Assembly: GCF_001661265.1 (NCBI RefSeq)
Contig: NW_017566993.1
Coordinates: forward strand, 558,001-622,000
Source of the DNA: Saitoella complicata NRRL Y-17804
Taxonomy: Eukaryota > Ascomycota > Saitoellomycetes > Saitoellales > Saitoellaceae
DNA: 64,000 nucleotides
Direction of reading: 5' to 3'
Translations under genes and position numbers: made by a program
Part shown: positions 10,253 through 20,880 of the stretch, in pieces
Position numbering within the stretch: the first letter of the stretch is position 1
Layout: each line of letters begins with the position of its first letter
The notes under the pieces: generated by a model
What the model saw: only the letters and a program-made list of their open reading frames with translations
Told to the model about the DNA's origin: nothing
The model's database searches: none

Positions 10253-11761
10253 TTACCTCCTCCCCTCCAATACCGGAAATACGGCCTCCAAAGCCCTCCT
10301 AAACCCACCCCGTCTCCTAGTCATCTCATCCTCCTCCTCCTGCGTAGGCGCAAGCGCATCCTCCCTAATTCCCGTCCCAGTCCCCCTCCTCTCCAAATCT
10401 CCCATCTCCACGACAACCCCATTCGTGCCCGCATTGACACTCATATTCGTAGCATTCATCCGCCTCAACCTCCTCTCCCTCGCAATCGTCGCATTCGTCA
10501 ATTGTAGCGTATCCGGGACATATCCCCTCGGCAGGCAACTTCTCTTACACAACGGACACAGCGAGGACCGCGTGGAGAGATATGGGTCGATACAGTCGGG
10601 GTGGAAGATGTGGGAGCAGGGAAGTTCGCGGATGAGTGATTCGTGGGGGATGAATTCGTCGAGACAGATTGCGCAGGAGGTTTGGTCGAAGTTGGTTGCT
10701 TCGCTGACGCCTTGAGCGTGGGTCGGGTTGGTTAGGGTTCCGTCGGAGGAGGTTGAGGTGTGGTTGATCGTGGTTCCGTTCAGGCCCGCTTCGGACACCA
10801 TCGTCGTCTCAACCGCCTTTTTAGCATATGGTGCCGTTGCCGGTGCCGTATCCCCAAACGTTTTAATCGGCATCTTTCCCAGCAACACCTTCGGCACCGT
10901 CAACCTCTTCACCCCCAACGCCTCCAGATCCAACTCCCCTGCCGCAATCCTCCTCCTCAAATCCCGTCTCGCACGATACGTATGCGCATGCATCCCAATA
11001 CTCACAACCCCCACGATCAAACACAGCGTGGCCAGCACAATCAACAAGAAAATCCACAATCCCGGCAAACTTACGCCGGAATCCCCGATTTGCATGATGA
11101 GTCGGGCGTAGGAATCGGCGGGGTAAAGTTGGGAGAGGTTGTGCCCGTATGGGACGGAGGTGAGATTTCCGCTGTAGTTGACGAGTTCTTGGAGGAGGGG
11201 GGCGGCTTCGTCGGAGGATATTGAGTAGATTGGGAAATTCCAGCTGGACTGCACGGATACTCCACTCAACGGATACGAGCTCCCGGTGACATTATACAAC
11301 ACCGCCGCCAGGATATTCTGATCCTGTCTCGCCTGCATAAGGTACTCATTCGCGCATCCGGTCAGTGGCACCATCGCTATTCGCAGATAGTCATGTGGGA
11401 TATCGTTCCATGACGTAATACCCGATGGAACAGCATTGGGAGCGGCGGGGTCGGAGCAGTTGTTGTGGTTTGCGGGGACGTAGAGTATTCCGGTGTCTTC
11501 AGTTGTGGAGAGTCCGTAGTTATAGATTTTATTGCCGGATATTTGGAGTTCGTAGCTCAGTGAGTCTGGGATTTTCTCTGATCCGCCTGGAACAGTATGT
11601 CAGCGAGACGGAGGACACGAGTGATGAGACGGAGGAAATCACTGTTTTGATATGTATTACCTGGGTTTGCGATGATGGCGCCAAAGACGCTGAGTTTGGC
11701 TGTTAGAAACGCCAAGACGTCAGTAAACAGCCTCCAAACAGACGGGATTGAACATACTCAT
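10253..11761 (-). CDS. PA-TM-RING ubiquitin E3 ligase
   Basis: Probable membrane-bound E3 ligase of the endomembrane system. Exons on the minus strand: 11761-11758, 11699-11661, 11586-10253; ~458 aa. A lumenal protease-associated-like domain (~residues 15-210) with several N-glycosylation motifs (NVTGS, NYSGNLTS, NLSQL) is followed by one strong transmembrane segment 'LPGLWIFLLIVLATLCLIVG'. Next come a cytosolic linker and a RING-H2 domain: 'CAICLDEF', 'CSHIFHPDCIDPYL', 'CPLCKR'. The tail is charged. The family normally has a signal peptide. With the start I can build the N-terminus is only MTKLSVFGAIIANPG, so a further 5' exon may be missing and the first exon is tentative. The large last exon is secure. 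Confidence 0.82.
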
Positions 11762-12247
11762 AATGCAAAGACGTTCTCAAGCAATCTTCCTGAATAAACA
11801 AACAGGACGCTCAGCGTCGTCGTTTGGTAAAGATGTTCAGGTGGCGAAGAAGGGGAGGAGTTTTTGTGTGGGTTGGATGGGGCTCGGGGTGTGTCTGTAC
11901 GGATCGCCGCTTTGGTGTTCCCGTCTGCACGCGCAAGAGTCTTGGCGGTGCGGATGAACTTCCCGACGAGCAACGGACCCTTTTGAATGGTAGCACTCAG
12001 TCCATGAAGGAGGGGGTGTATGCTGTTCATATATCCGCGTTCAGTGGAAGAAAAGTCAAATGCTTACGACATCTGATCGGGGTCTCTGTCGGCCCGTATG
12101 TATGCAAACCCATGCTGACCCCAGTCGCCCTTGCCGAAGCTTGGGTCCAAGCAAGCAAGTACGTGATGTTACCACCGTAATCTTCGAATTCCGCTGTTAC
12201 ACATCCTCTTTCCCTTTCCGTTTATTCCATCACTTGCCAATTGTACC
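11762..12247. promoter_or_regulatory. Divergent spacer, RING protein / OTU protease
   Basis: About 490 bases. A 90-codon minus-strand frame fills part of it (12030-11758) but ends in a stop at the splice junction I use and has no recognisable domain. It may be untranslated leader of the RING gene or hide its missing signal-peptide exon. Confidence 0.35.
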
Positions 12248-13138
12248 ATGGCTGAGACTCACGACGAACTCATTTTTCGCCACAAGAAAGAGCAGAAGGA
12301 GCTCGTGGGCAAGATCACGGGTCTCAAGAAGACCGTGAACAAGAAGAACAAGAAGGATGTCCAGAAGCAGATCGAGGTCCTCGAGAGGGAACTGCGACAG
12401 ACGCATTTAGTCGAGATTGCAGAATGGGATAAGACGAATCAGCCCGAAGATAACAAGGAGGAGAATGGCGAGAACGGCGGTGAAGACGGCGCACTCAACA
12501 CCGAGGGCCTTCAAAGAGCAGTCAAAGACATCGAACTCCATTCCGCTCCCCTACAATCAGAACCGCCACTCCCAGCAAAGAAAAGAAACCGTGCAAAAGA
12601 CCGCCTAGCCAAGAAAGCCGCAGAACTCGACCGCCTCCGTGACGAAGCCGCCTCAGAAGCAGACTCCATGCCCGACCTCCGCGCCATCGAAACCGAGGCA
12701 ATAACCGCACTCGCAAACGCAAAGGGATTGAAGGAGCATGATATCGTGCCTGATGGGCATTGTTTGTATAATGCTTTTGCACATCAGTTGAGGATTAGGA
12801 GAGGGGTGGAGATGGATCATGTGGAGATGAGGAAGACTGCCGCTGGATATATCCGAGCAAATCCAGATACTTTCGTCCCGTTTTTGTGGGCTGAGTCGGA
12901 TAGCCCGCCGAGTATCGACGAGTACACGAAGGAAATTGAAGAAACTCCCGTATGGGGTGGACAGATGGAGATCTTGGCACTATCCCGGGCACTGAAGGTC
13001 CCCGTCGAAGTCGTGCAGATGGGAGCACCGGTGATAAAGGTGGATGTGGAGGACGAAGAAGACGTTGGGGAGCCGATGAGGTTGGCGTATTACAAGCACA
13101 AGTATGGGTTGGGTGCGCATTACAACTCGCTCGTCTAG
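12248..13138 (+). CDS. OTU-domain deubiquitinase (OTUD6-like)
   Basis: Intronless, 296 aa. Residues ~5-55 form a Lys/Glu-rich coiled coil ('FRHKKEQKELVGKITGLKK'), followed by an acidic linker, a second basic helix near 110-130, and a C-terminal OTU cysteine protease domain from ~150. Catalytic elements are visible: 'PDGHCLYNAFA' with the nucleophile Cys172, and the terminal 'GAHYNSLV' with the general-base His291. This layout (N-terminal coiled coil, C-terminal OTU) fits OTUD6A/B and yeast Otu2, which remove ubiquitin chains and are tied to translation and ribosomes. The start is the first ATG, preceded by ACC, close to a Kozak-like context. Confidence 0.92.
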   Translation: MAETHDELIFRHKKEQKELVGKITGLKKTVNKKNKKDVQKQIEVLERELRQTHLVEIAEWDKTNQPEDNKEENGENGGEDGALNTEGLQRAVKDIELHSAPLQSEPPLPAKKRNRAKDRLAKKAAELDRLRDEAASEADSMPDLRAIETEAITALANAKGLKEHDIVPDGHCLYNAFAHQLRIRRGVEMDHVEMRKTAAGYIRANPDTFVPFLWAESDSPPSIDEYTKEIEETPVWGGQMEILALSRALKVPVEVVQMGAPVIKVDVEDEEDVGEPMRLAYYKHKYGLGAHYNSLV

Positions 13139-13191
13139 ATAAAAATAGCTTACAGGCATAGAAGATATCAATGGTATACTCTACAGACGGT

Positions 13192-15315
13192 TTACTCCTG
13201 TTCGGTAGACACAGAAACAGCCGTACTAGGCCTCTTCTTCTCCCTCGAACTTTCCTGCTCCAAAAATGCACCCGCCGAGAGCTCGTACAATTCCCTATAC
13301 CTCCCCACCCCCTCCCCGTCCATCAACTCCCTATGGCTCCCAAACTCAACAACCCGTCCTTCCTCAACAACCATGATCCGATCAGCGTTAACAACCGTAT
13401 TGAACCGATGACTAATGAAAATCGTGGTACAACTCCGCTCTCGACGGACTTCGCGGAGTTGAGCAAAGAGATCGAATTCAGCCTTCGGGTCGAGGGAGGC
13501 GGTTGGTTCGTCGAGGATGAGGAGGTCGGACTGGGAGGCTCGCATGAAGATTCCACGGGCGAGGGCAAGTTTTTGCCATTCGCCGCCGGATAGATCTCCG
13601 GAAGCTGTGTCATGGGTGGAGACAGGCTGGAAGTGGCCTTCCCGGGATTTGGTGAGGTTCGTGCCGTATTTCTTGGGCAACGCCTCGACGAAGGAGGCGG
13701 CTCCGGCACTCTTGGCGGCTTGCTCGATGGTGAACTGGTGGCCGTACATCGCGGCAGGAATGTTGCCCACGGCGATGTTCTCACGAATGGTCATGGGAAC
13801 GAATTTGCCAAAGTCCTGGAAGAGGACCGCGGTACGTTTACGGAGGTCCTCGGGGTGATACTCCCTGATATTCGTGCCGTTCAGCAATAATTCGCCTGAC
13901 GTACAATCGAACAGCCTGGTCAGGAGTTTGACGATCGTCGATTTTCCGGCTCCATTGTAGCCTACCACAGCGATCATCTCTCCTGGCTGAATGGTGAAGT
14001 TAACGTCGTGCAAGACCTCAGGTTGTCCAGGGTACGCAAACCGCACGTTCCTCGCCTCGATCTTCATTCCCTTCCGTCCATCCGCTGCTTCGGCGGTCTC
14101 ATAATCCTTACCGCCACCTGAGGGAGCATGAACCGCTGGTGCCATATCACAGCATTCAAAGAATGACTGTACAACTTTCCAGTTCGACACTACGTTCTCC
14201 GAGCGCGTCAAAAGTTTCGAAGTTGATCGGATGATTTGCTCAGTTGTGGATTGTAACAGGTTGAGTGTACCCAACGATATCTTGAACTTCTGCGATTGGA
14301 GCGCGGTCGTGATGTAGAGCGCAGGCGTCGTGAAAGCTTCGACAAAGTTACCGATGTTTGACCACATGCCTTCCTCGCGTTGGAATCTTAGGCTCACGAC
14401 GCCGAGGGCAGTGCTTGCGGCTTCGTACTCCTTGACCAGCCAGTCTGACAAACCAAACACCTTGATCTCTTGTCTCAGACTTGGGTTGGTAGCGAAAGAT
14501 TTCACGGTACTCATTCTTTGGTATAGAGGATCCGTAATCCTCGCCCCGAAGACTCCACCGCCTAGCATTCCTGCAGCGTGGAGTAACGGTCTGAGTGTAG
14601 ATATGAGTACAAGCGGCCACAAACGTCGACTAACCAATCCCGAGAGTGTAGTTACCTGGGATAGAATGCCAGTAACAGACGTAAACACATCCACGACTTG
14701 CATGATCTGCTGAAAACCGCCATTGCCAGTGCTTCTGCACACCCTCTCTGCGTCCTGGAACTTCTGGGTAACGGCAGGATCGGCCAAGGACACTAGATCA
14801 AGCTTCAAATGAGCTCTCATTAGCTCCAGGTCGAGCTTCTCGCCCAATCGACGTTCGATGACGGCATTGCTGGATTCCAACAGTGTCGAGATAGCCTCCT
14901 CAAGCACATGGATCAACATGTGAAGACTTGCTAGACGGAGTAGACGCGTCCGATCCAGCTTCCCATAATCGATTGCATCCTGTACTAGATCAATAAATGC
15001 ACCCTGCACCCTCAATCTAGTCGACGGCAGGATTGACATCACAAGTCTCCCAATCACCAACAACACCGTCCTCCTCGGATTCAACGCCAAGACGAGCTTG
15101 AACAACCTCCACACATACGGAAATGATTGCTTAATCTCATCCACTCCATCTTTCGTAAAGCGACGTACAAGTGATCCTTCTCGCTTTGTGATCTCCCAGA
15201 TTCCTTGCGTCGTGGTTACGAGCTTTTGCGCAGAAGTGCCAATGAGGTCGTCAGGCGGAGGCCGCGGTGGCTTCCCACCCTTAAATTTACGTCCCATTCC
15301 TGGAGGACGAGCCAT
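13192..15315 (-). CDS. ABC transporter, half-molecule with TMD-NBD order
   Basis: Single exon of 707 aa from ATG at 15315. The frame is open further upstream, but only non-ATG codons are available. The N-terminal ~400 residues are a divergent exporter-type membrane domain with weak hydrophobic helices (e.g. 'TVLLVIGRLVMSILP'). The nucleotide-binding domain is complete: Walker A 'GYNGAGKST' near 452, signature 'LSGGEWQKLALAR' near 573, Walker B 'LLILDEPTASLD' near 598 and H-loop 'FISHRF'. It resembles fungal half-transporters of the ABC exporter group that are not clearly PDR, MRP or TAP. Substrate and membrane cannot be named. The stop is 53 bases from that of the convergent OTU gene. Confidence 0.88.
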   Translation of the reverse strand: MARPPGMGRKFKGGKPPRPPPDDLIGTSAQKLVTTTQGIWEITKREGSLVRRFTKDGVDEIKQSFPYVWRLFKLVLALNPRRTVLLVIGRLVMSILPSTRLRVQGAFIDLVQDAIDYGKLDRTRLLRLASLHMLIHVLEEAISTLLESSNAVIERRLGEKLDLELMRAHLKLDLVSLADPAVTQKFQDAERVCRSTGNGGFQQIMQVVDVFTSVTGILSQVTTLSGLVSRRLWPLVLISTLRPLLHAAGMLGGGVFGARITDPLYQRMSTVKSFATNPSLRQEIKVFGLSDWLVKEYEAASTALGVVSLRFQREEGMWSNIGNFVEAFTTPALYITTALQSQKFKISLGTLNLLQSTTEQIIRSTSKLLTRSENVVSNWKVVQSFFECCDMAPAVHAPSGGGKDYETAEAADGRKGMKIEARNVRFAYPGQPEVLHDVNFTIQPGEMIAVVGYNGAGKSTIVKLLTRLFDCTSGELLLNGTNIREYHPEDLRKRTAVLFQDFGKFVPMTIRENIAVGNIPAAMYGHQFTIEQAAKSAGAASFVEALPKKYGTNLTKSREGHFQPVSTHDTASGDLSGGEWQKLALARGIFMRASQSDLLILDEPTASLDPKAEFDLFAQLREVRRERSCTTIFISHRFNTVVNADRIMVVEEGRVVEFGSHRELMDGEGVGRYRELYELSAGAFLEQESSREKKRPSTAVSVSTEQE

Positions 15316-15587
15316 ATTTTCGTTGACGGGATTCGTACATGGTCGAGCACTGCGAGGTGTACGTACGATCACGCGCGGCCGCCAAGAAGCTCGGCAGGTT
15401 CGGTCGCCTGCGCGCTGACGTTTCTTGAAGAGCTAGGCGAGCTACGTGAAGGAAAAGGCTCAAATAGTAGTCCCAGCTATATTCCTGTGTAGGTATAATA
15501 TGGCAAATACTGGTAACGACGGAAGCCCTCGTATAATTAATCCATATCCATAGTGTAAAGTGTCGACGTGGGGGTATACAGCGTATC

Positions 15588-15875
15588 TCAAGCTTCGGTT
15601 TCCACGTCTCGCTTCTGGTCTGAGTTGCCTAATTCTTCGGCAGGAGGTTGTGCTCCCTCTGCGTTACTGCCAGCAGGCGTTCGTCGGAAGGCATCAAGAT
15701 CGAAGAGTGCTAAAGTCTCCAAGTAGAGGTTCATCCGTTGACCGGTTTTTCCGCCATCGACAGTAGCGTTGGAGATTCTTCGCGTCTTCTTTGGCCAGAA
15801 CAAGTTCGATGACTTCATCAATTCCGAGATCGGGCGGTAGGATGGTAGGCAAAGACGGATGAATGATCCCAGCAT
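15588..15875 (-). CDS. Small unassigned reading frame, 95 aa
   Basis: An ATG-started frame (MLGSFIRLCLPSYRPISELM...) lies in the 640-base gap between the ABC transporter and the SNM1-like gene. I recognise no domain. The adjacent frame on the same strand also looks protein-like ('LPPDLGIDEVIELVLAKEDA'), so a two-exon gene using both frames is possible, but I found no good donor/acceptor pair. A TATAAAT reading on this strand sits only about 30 bases ahead of the ATG (15906-15912), too close for a normal promoter. Treat it as a weak candidate; the rest of the gap (15316-15587 and 15876-15952) shows nothing. Confidence 0.25.
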   Translation of the reverse strand: MLGSFIRLCLPSYRPISELMKSSNLFWPKKTRRISNATVDGGKTGQRMNLYLETLALFDLDAFRRTPAGSNAEGAQPPAEELGNSDQKRDVETEA

Positions 15876-15952
15876 GCGGTTCTCAGGGGCGGGGCGTGGG
15901 AAGGATATAAATCGACCACCTCAACCGAACATGACTCAGGAGTCTACTTAAC

Positions 15953-18792
15953 TCAACCTAGATTCATCGTTATACACCCCAGTTCTTTTCGTTTTCCCTC
16001 GCTATATGCCACTCTGTACTCCTCCACTGCTCTTGGATCAGCGGGATCATCGTCGTCCGCCAAGGTACTTGCGCTTCTCTGCGACAGTCCCAGTCCAATT
16101 TGAGCTACGGTATCCTGATCCAGTATGTCTTCGTCGTCCTCGGTATCCGAGCCTTCGGGCTTAATGAAGGGAGTCTCGGGCCCGGTACTTTCGCGAAGAA
16201 CTGTGAATGAACGGGAGTGATGAAGCTTACGGGTATCAGTCTTCTCAAGCCTCGGCGGCGTGTGTGACTGTGCTGAAGCAGAAGTCAAGTTGATGACATC
16301 GGTGGTAGACACTGCACCCGGCTTCCTCGCTGCTGGTGGTGGTGGTGGTGATGGTGGTCGTGCACGTCGAATCTGCATGACCGGCGAAGCATCACCTCGA
16401 TGAGTCTGGTTCGTTACCGGTTCTGCTTCGTGCTCGTCCACCATTACTTGTTCATTGCCAGAAGCAGTCTTTACCCACGGCAATTCCCTTGGCCCGGGTC
16501 TGCCTTTTCCACTAGCTGTGCCAATTGTCTCAATGGACGCAGATTTTGTAATGTCCGCATTGGCCCCAACAGACACAGGTAGCGTCGGGACGACAGTTGT
16601 CGCTCGTGGTTTGGGCGCCTCATCAACATCTATCACCTCCTTCACCACTGCCCGCCTTGGCGGAGGTGTGCGTCTCCTCCACGCGCTCGGCGGCGAAGAC
16701 TCCACTTCCCGTGACTGACTCGTCGTCGGCTCCTGCGTTCCCAAAACCTCTCCTCCTCCGATGCTGCCTTCTATTTCCACTTCTAGCTTCGGCAGCGAGG
16801 GCTCTGACAGAGACGACGTCGAATGCTTCACCTTCTTAGCCACGATCGGAACGTCCATACTCTTATCCCTCCTCAACCGCTTTATCTGTATCGACTGCAC
16901 CTTCTCCACCTTCCTCACCACCGCTTCCGTCACCGCCCCCTCCGCCTCCTTCTCATCCTGTAAGTCATTTCCCTCGAAAGCGACATTATCTTCCCCCTCC
17001 TCAACATCCAACCCCTCCGCCTTAACAGCCCACTTCTCCTCTAACACCTCCTCCACCGCCCTCCTCACCTCCTCCCGTTCAAACCCCCTCCGTTCCCTCT
17101 GCTCATCGAATTCAAACAACCACCGCCCTTGTGAAGCTTTCTCACCCTCAGTTCGGGTGACGAGATGCCCGAAACAAGCTTCCATGTTGACATACGACAG
17201 CCGCTCATCAGCGACCACGCACGGATATATGTCGCGAGGATGGAAGAGCTTGATGAGCGCCTGAAGCTCCGTGAGTGATGCGTGGCGGGAAAATGGGACG
17301 GTGACGCTTGGAATGTGCATGGCTGGTCCGTGAGGGGAGGGGAGGTGGGAGATGAGGTCGTGGATGACGGTTTGGGGATTTGGGGAGGTGTTGAGGGAGG
17401 CGGTGAGGGCGACTGAGTCCATGGGGGTCTGTCGGATGGCGGCCAGGAGCTTTGTGCCGTCATTCTTAATCATTTCTCTGAGGACGTCCTTGCCTTTCTT
17501 CGCGGCAGCCAATACTTCCACCCTCCTCCTCCCCACAACCCCCAACATCTTGTCCACCCCCTTCACTTCTTCCGTCCCCGCCTCCGTACCTCCCGTCAAT
17601 TCACTCTTCTGAAACGTCCAAACCCTCTCCGCCCCCAGCTCCACCATTCCCTTCCCCTTCTCCCCCTTCAATATCACCAACCTGACCACGACGAGCTTCC
17701 CCTCCCTCTCCGCCCGATCCCTACTCTCACACTCCCCCCACCTCTCACAAACATGAATTCGTGACCCTTGCGCCTCACCTTGCTTCGTACAAACACTGTT
17801 CGCCAGATAAGGCCCCCACCTATAAACCCCCGGCGCCGCAAGAGAGGAGAATAATTCGTACCGATACCGATCAACATGGATCTTCGTTTGTAGCACCGAC
17901 GCAGCAGCAACCCACAACTCCTCATACCCGAGTGTCCAGGACGACATCCAGAAAACCGTATCAGGCGGGAATTTCGCGAGTTCGGCGACCAACAGCGTAC
18001 AGGACTCCGCTTTACTCGGGAAGGATTGTACTCGTGCGTCGCCCGAGATCGCGAAAGTCGTATCCAGATACACCCTATCCAAAATCCTCAACGGCTTCTG
18101 TCCAGCAGCGGTGGGAGCCAGGTAGGGGGTTAGGACGGGGTGGGAGGCGAGGTATGCGATATGGGAGGGGTCGGAGCGGATATCGCCGGTGTAGAGGACG
18201 GCGCGAGCGGGGGATGGGAGGACGGATTCGATGAGGAACATGCATGCGCCGGGGCAGTGGTTTGCGTCGAGGGGTGTTACGCGGATATGTCTGTTGCCGC
18301 CTATTTCGATGAGGGTTGGTGTATCGATTGGGAGGACTCGCTGAGCGACAAACGTCAGCTCGTGGGGAGAGATGGAGTGATGCACGTACTAGTAGGTCCT
18401 TCTGCTTGTATTGCAGATGTTGGAAGGTACATCGCCGTTGCTCTATCAGCCCTTCCGCGTAATGTATGCGGTCCTTTTTCGTTTGTAGGCGGAGGAGGAT
18501 TTCTTTCGTAGCCGCTGTGCAATACACGAATGCACCTCCGAAGAACTGGGATTGCAACCCATTTCTGTCGCAAACACATCAGCCCTTTGAAGCTCGACAG
18601 AGGTGAATGCGACATACGTATGGTCAGCATGTACATGCGACAAGAGATACGCCTGTACGGGCGGAAGATCCGGCTGTGGTCGGAAGTAGTCCACTATCCC
18701 CGCCCGTCAACACAGCACCCTGACTCAACAAGGACTCCGAGCATACCCCTTATCTCGGGAAACTCCTTGACCACGCCGTTGAACGTACTCAT
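15953..18792 (-). CDS. SNM1/Artemis family metallo-beta-lactamase DNA nuclease
   Basis: Predicted metal-dependent 5'-exonuclease/endonuclease of interstrand cross-link repair or end joining. Exons on the minus strand: 18792-18747, 18693-18618, 18564-18390, 18340-15953; 894 aa. The MBL core is N-terminal: 'LSHVHADHT' (HxHxDH motif), 'DANHCPGACMFL' (third His), 'VLYTGDIRSD' (Asp). The beta-CASP part shows 'YLDTTF' and 'VPFSRHASLTELQAL'. The start MSTFNGVVKEFPEIRVDYF and early HxHxDH resemble Artemis rather than Pso2, which carries an N-terminal zinc finger. Residues ~480-890 form a long, disordered, Ser/Pro- and acid-rich tail with basic patches. Exon 2/3 joining restores 'HTNGLQSQFFGGAFVY', strong support for the splice model. 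It is divergent from the bHLH gene with <190 bases between starts. Confidence 0.9.
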
Positions 18793-18975
18793 CCGCTCTC
18801 CTCGACTTTCCTCAGATCACGACTTTCTCGGCGGAGCACTTCGGCGGTCGTCTTTCACATGATTCGTACAACCGCGCTACTGCCGCCTTGCATGGACGAC
18901 ACTTACGCCGTGTTGCTCGCCGCCCAACCAACCCGTTGTCCCCTTGACAACACCCCTTTTCGACGCTGGACAACA

Positions 18976-19515
18976 ATGTCGAGTCCATCATCAACATCCT
19001 CGACTTCGCTGAAGCGTCCCTCAATCACAGATGAGGCGGGACCGAGGGGTAAACGCTCGCGACGGCGTTCAGGCTCGGGAGATAGTCAAGAAGACGCCGA
19101 TGATAGAGATAGGGATGGTATGACGACGAAGCAGATGCCTGTTCCAAAGTGGGCAAAGCCGCCTGGGGAGCTCCTAACTCAAGAAGAGAAGAAAGCCAAT
19201 CATATCGCTTCGGTATGTCCCACGACAACAGGGAAGCATTCGTGATACTGATTAGGTACGAAGGAACAAAAACGCCGCCAAGCAATCCGCTCCGGCTTCG
19301 AACGCCTCGCCGAACTCGTCCCAGGTCTTTCCCGCTCTCAAGGACGATCCGAAGCTGTCGTACTGAAACGTTCGGTGGATTTCTTGCAAGATTTGATTGC
19401 GGAACGGGAAGCGTTACTGCGGAAGTGTGCGGAGAGGGGGGCTGAGGTGCCGAGGGATTTGGAGGGCGGGTGGGGTGGTTTCGGACGCCTCTCTCGACAG
19501 AAGTCGGAGGAATAG
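18976..19515 (+). CDS. bHLH transcription factor
   Basis: Two exons, 18976-19212 and 19264-19515; 162 aa. Residues 1-50 are Ser-rich with a basic cluster (GKRSRRRSG) that may be a nuclear signal. The bHLH domain starts in exon 1 ('EEKKANHIAS') and continues across the 51-nt intron into 'EQKRRQAIRSGFERLAELV', then a loop, 'RSEAVVLKRSVDFLQDLI' and a short leucine-rich extension. The basic region has H..E..RR, so E-box (CACGTG-type) binding is expected. It resembles small fungal bHLH-zip factors of the Ino4/Myc-Mlx-like group; target genes cannot be told from sequence. The start ATG has A at -3. Confidence 0.88.
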
Positions 19516-19899
19516 CTTTGGCTGTGGAAGAGGTGTGCGGGAAGGGAATGGGAAGGGAAGGGGAGTTCACGGAGTTTTGCTTTACTCAGAAGGGTCTAAC
19601 CAGGCGGGTCCTGGCCATCGTTACTTTACTGCTGCTCGATAGCTACATCTAACTTTCATCTTCAACCATCTTCCAGGGTTCAATGCTCTATCTCACGTCC
19701 CTGCAATCGGGCGTGGCCGTGCTCGCGCCGCCGACGGCAACGTGCAGCTTGTCGCGTCGCGCAAAGACCCATACGAGGTGAGAATCGAGGGGATCTAGCA
19801 TTTGATATATACCCAGAACCTGAAAGCATCGCATCTAGCCAGCTAGAATACTGAAAGACACCACATATCTATCCAAAAACACATCCCCTCCCCCTCCCT
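19516..19899. other. Convergent spacer holding one arm of an inverted repeat
   Basis: About 380 bases between the bHLH and Maf stops. No gene seen. Bases 19807-19863 are one copy of a ~57-bp inverted repeat whose partner lies beyond the Maf start. Confidence 0.45.
19807..19863 (+). repeat. Inverted repeat, arm 1 (downstream of Maf)
   Basis: Reverse-complement match to 20881-20938 over ~57 bases, with one small length difference and few substitutions. The core 'GCATCGCATCTAGCCAGC' is identical in the two arms. It includes a near-palindrome TCTAGC-CA-GCTAGA. Confidence 0.85.
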
Positions 19900-20718
19900 C
19901 TATTCTTGCTCCTCCTCCCCATCGACCTCCTCCTCTCCCTGCTCAAACAACACCCTCTCAATCAACTGATACGTCCCCCTCATCGGCACCCCCACAACAT
20001 TCCCATAATCCCCCTCAACCCTCTCCACCAACACGGCGCCCCTCCCCTGAATCGCATACCCCCCAGCTTTATCCCTTCCCTCTCCAGAACGGACGTAAGC
20101 TTCGATCCACTCGTCGGTAGTAGAGGCCGAAAACTTGACGCTGGTTTCTTCGACATGGGAGCGGAGACAGTACCCGGGGTGACGCGGCGTCGTGAGTGGT
20201 GCGATTGCGACACAGGCTGTGAAGACTTTATGCGGGGAAGATGAGTCCCGGAGTTGTTTTAGGAGGGTGAGATGAGCTGCTGTTGAAGGCGGTTTCTCGA
20301 TGACTGTGTTCCCAAAGGAAATGATGGTGTCGAACCCCAAAACGAGATCAGGCTCCTCGCCCTCGGCGACGATGCGTTCGTATACCCTCAACGCCTTTTG
20401 GCTCGCTGTCTCGAGGACGTACTCCCATGGCGTGAGCAGTGATTTATCGACGTTCTCCTCGAAACCCGAGGGGACGACTTCAACGTCCTCTAAGCCCATT
20501 TGGGCAAGGAGGGTGCGGCGTCGTGGGGATGCGGAGGCGAGGATGATTCGTTTTCCGCGGAGGTGGCGGTAGAGTGAGGTGTCGAGGGGGGGATACGCTT
20601 CACCCACGGGAGCGTCATAGGCGGGTGGGGCGTCTGGGTCGCGTTTATCGAGGGAGGATCGAGCAAAGCTTGATGGCTGCTCAGGGGCCTTGTTACCGCC
20701 GCTGAAGAAGGAAAACAT
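19900..20718 (-). CDS. Maf/HAM1-like nucleoside triphosphate pyrophosphatase
   Basis: Intronless, 272 aa from ATG at 20718; the frame is open upstream but without another ATG. Predicted house-cleaning enzyme that hydrolyses non-canonical or UTP/dTTP-type nucleotides to monophosphate. The first ~65 residues are a polar fungal extension. The Maf fold begins at 'RGKRIILASASPRRRTLLAQ' (Ser/Arg-rich substrate loop) and includes 'DLVLGFDTIISFGNTVIEKP' with the catalytic Asp, 'KVFTACVAI', and 'KAGGYAIQGRGAVLVERVEG' (family KAGGYAIQG). The C-terminus is acidic. The gene sits exactly between the two arms of an inverted repeat (19807-19863 and 20881-20938). Confidence 0.93.
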   Translation of the reverse strand: MFSFFSGGNKAPEQPSSFARSSLDKRDPDAPPAYDAPVGEAYPPLDTSLYRHLRGKRIILASASPRRRTLLAQMGLEDVEVVPSGFEENVDKSLLTPWEYVLETASQKALRVYERIVAEGEEPDLVLGFDTIISFGNTVIEKPPSTAAHLTLLKQLRDSSSPHKVFTACVAIAPLTTPRHPGYCLRSHVEETSVKFSASTTDEWIEAYVRSGEGRDKAGGYAIQGRGAVLVERVEGDYGNVVGVPMRGTYQLIERVLFEQGEEEVDGEEEQE

Positions 20719-20880
20719 CGTGGTGGTGTTTGAAGGTGAGGTGGAGGTGAGGTTTGGGTGTTTGTAAGCTGCCAAGGAGTTGGCATGTGCGCAGCTGCAC
20801 GTTGCCGTCGGCGGCGAGTGCTGCCGTGCCCCAGCCCGACAATAAATGACATTGTTTCTTAAGCTTGGGTCGTAGAAGTT

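Noticed and set aside
11758-12030. 90-codon minus-strand frame upstream of the RING gene
   Set aside because: It ends in a stop at the splice point and has no domain; kept only as a place where a missing 5' exon might lie.
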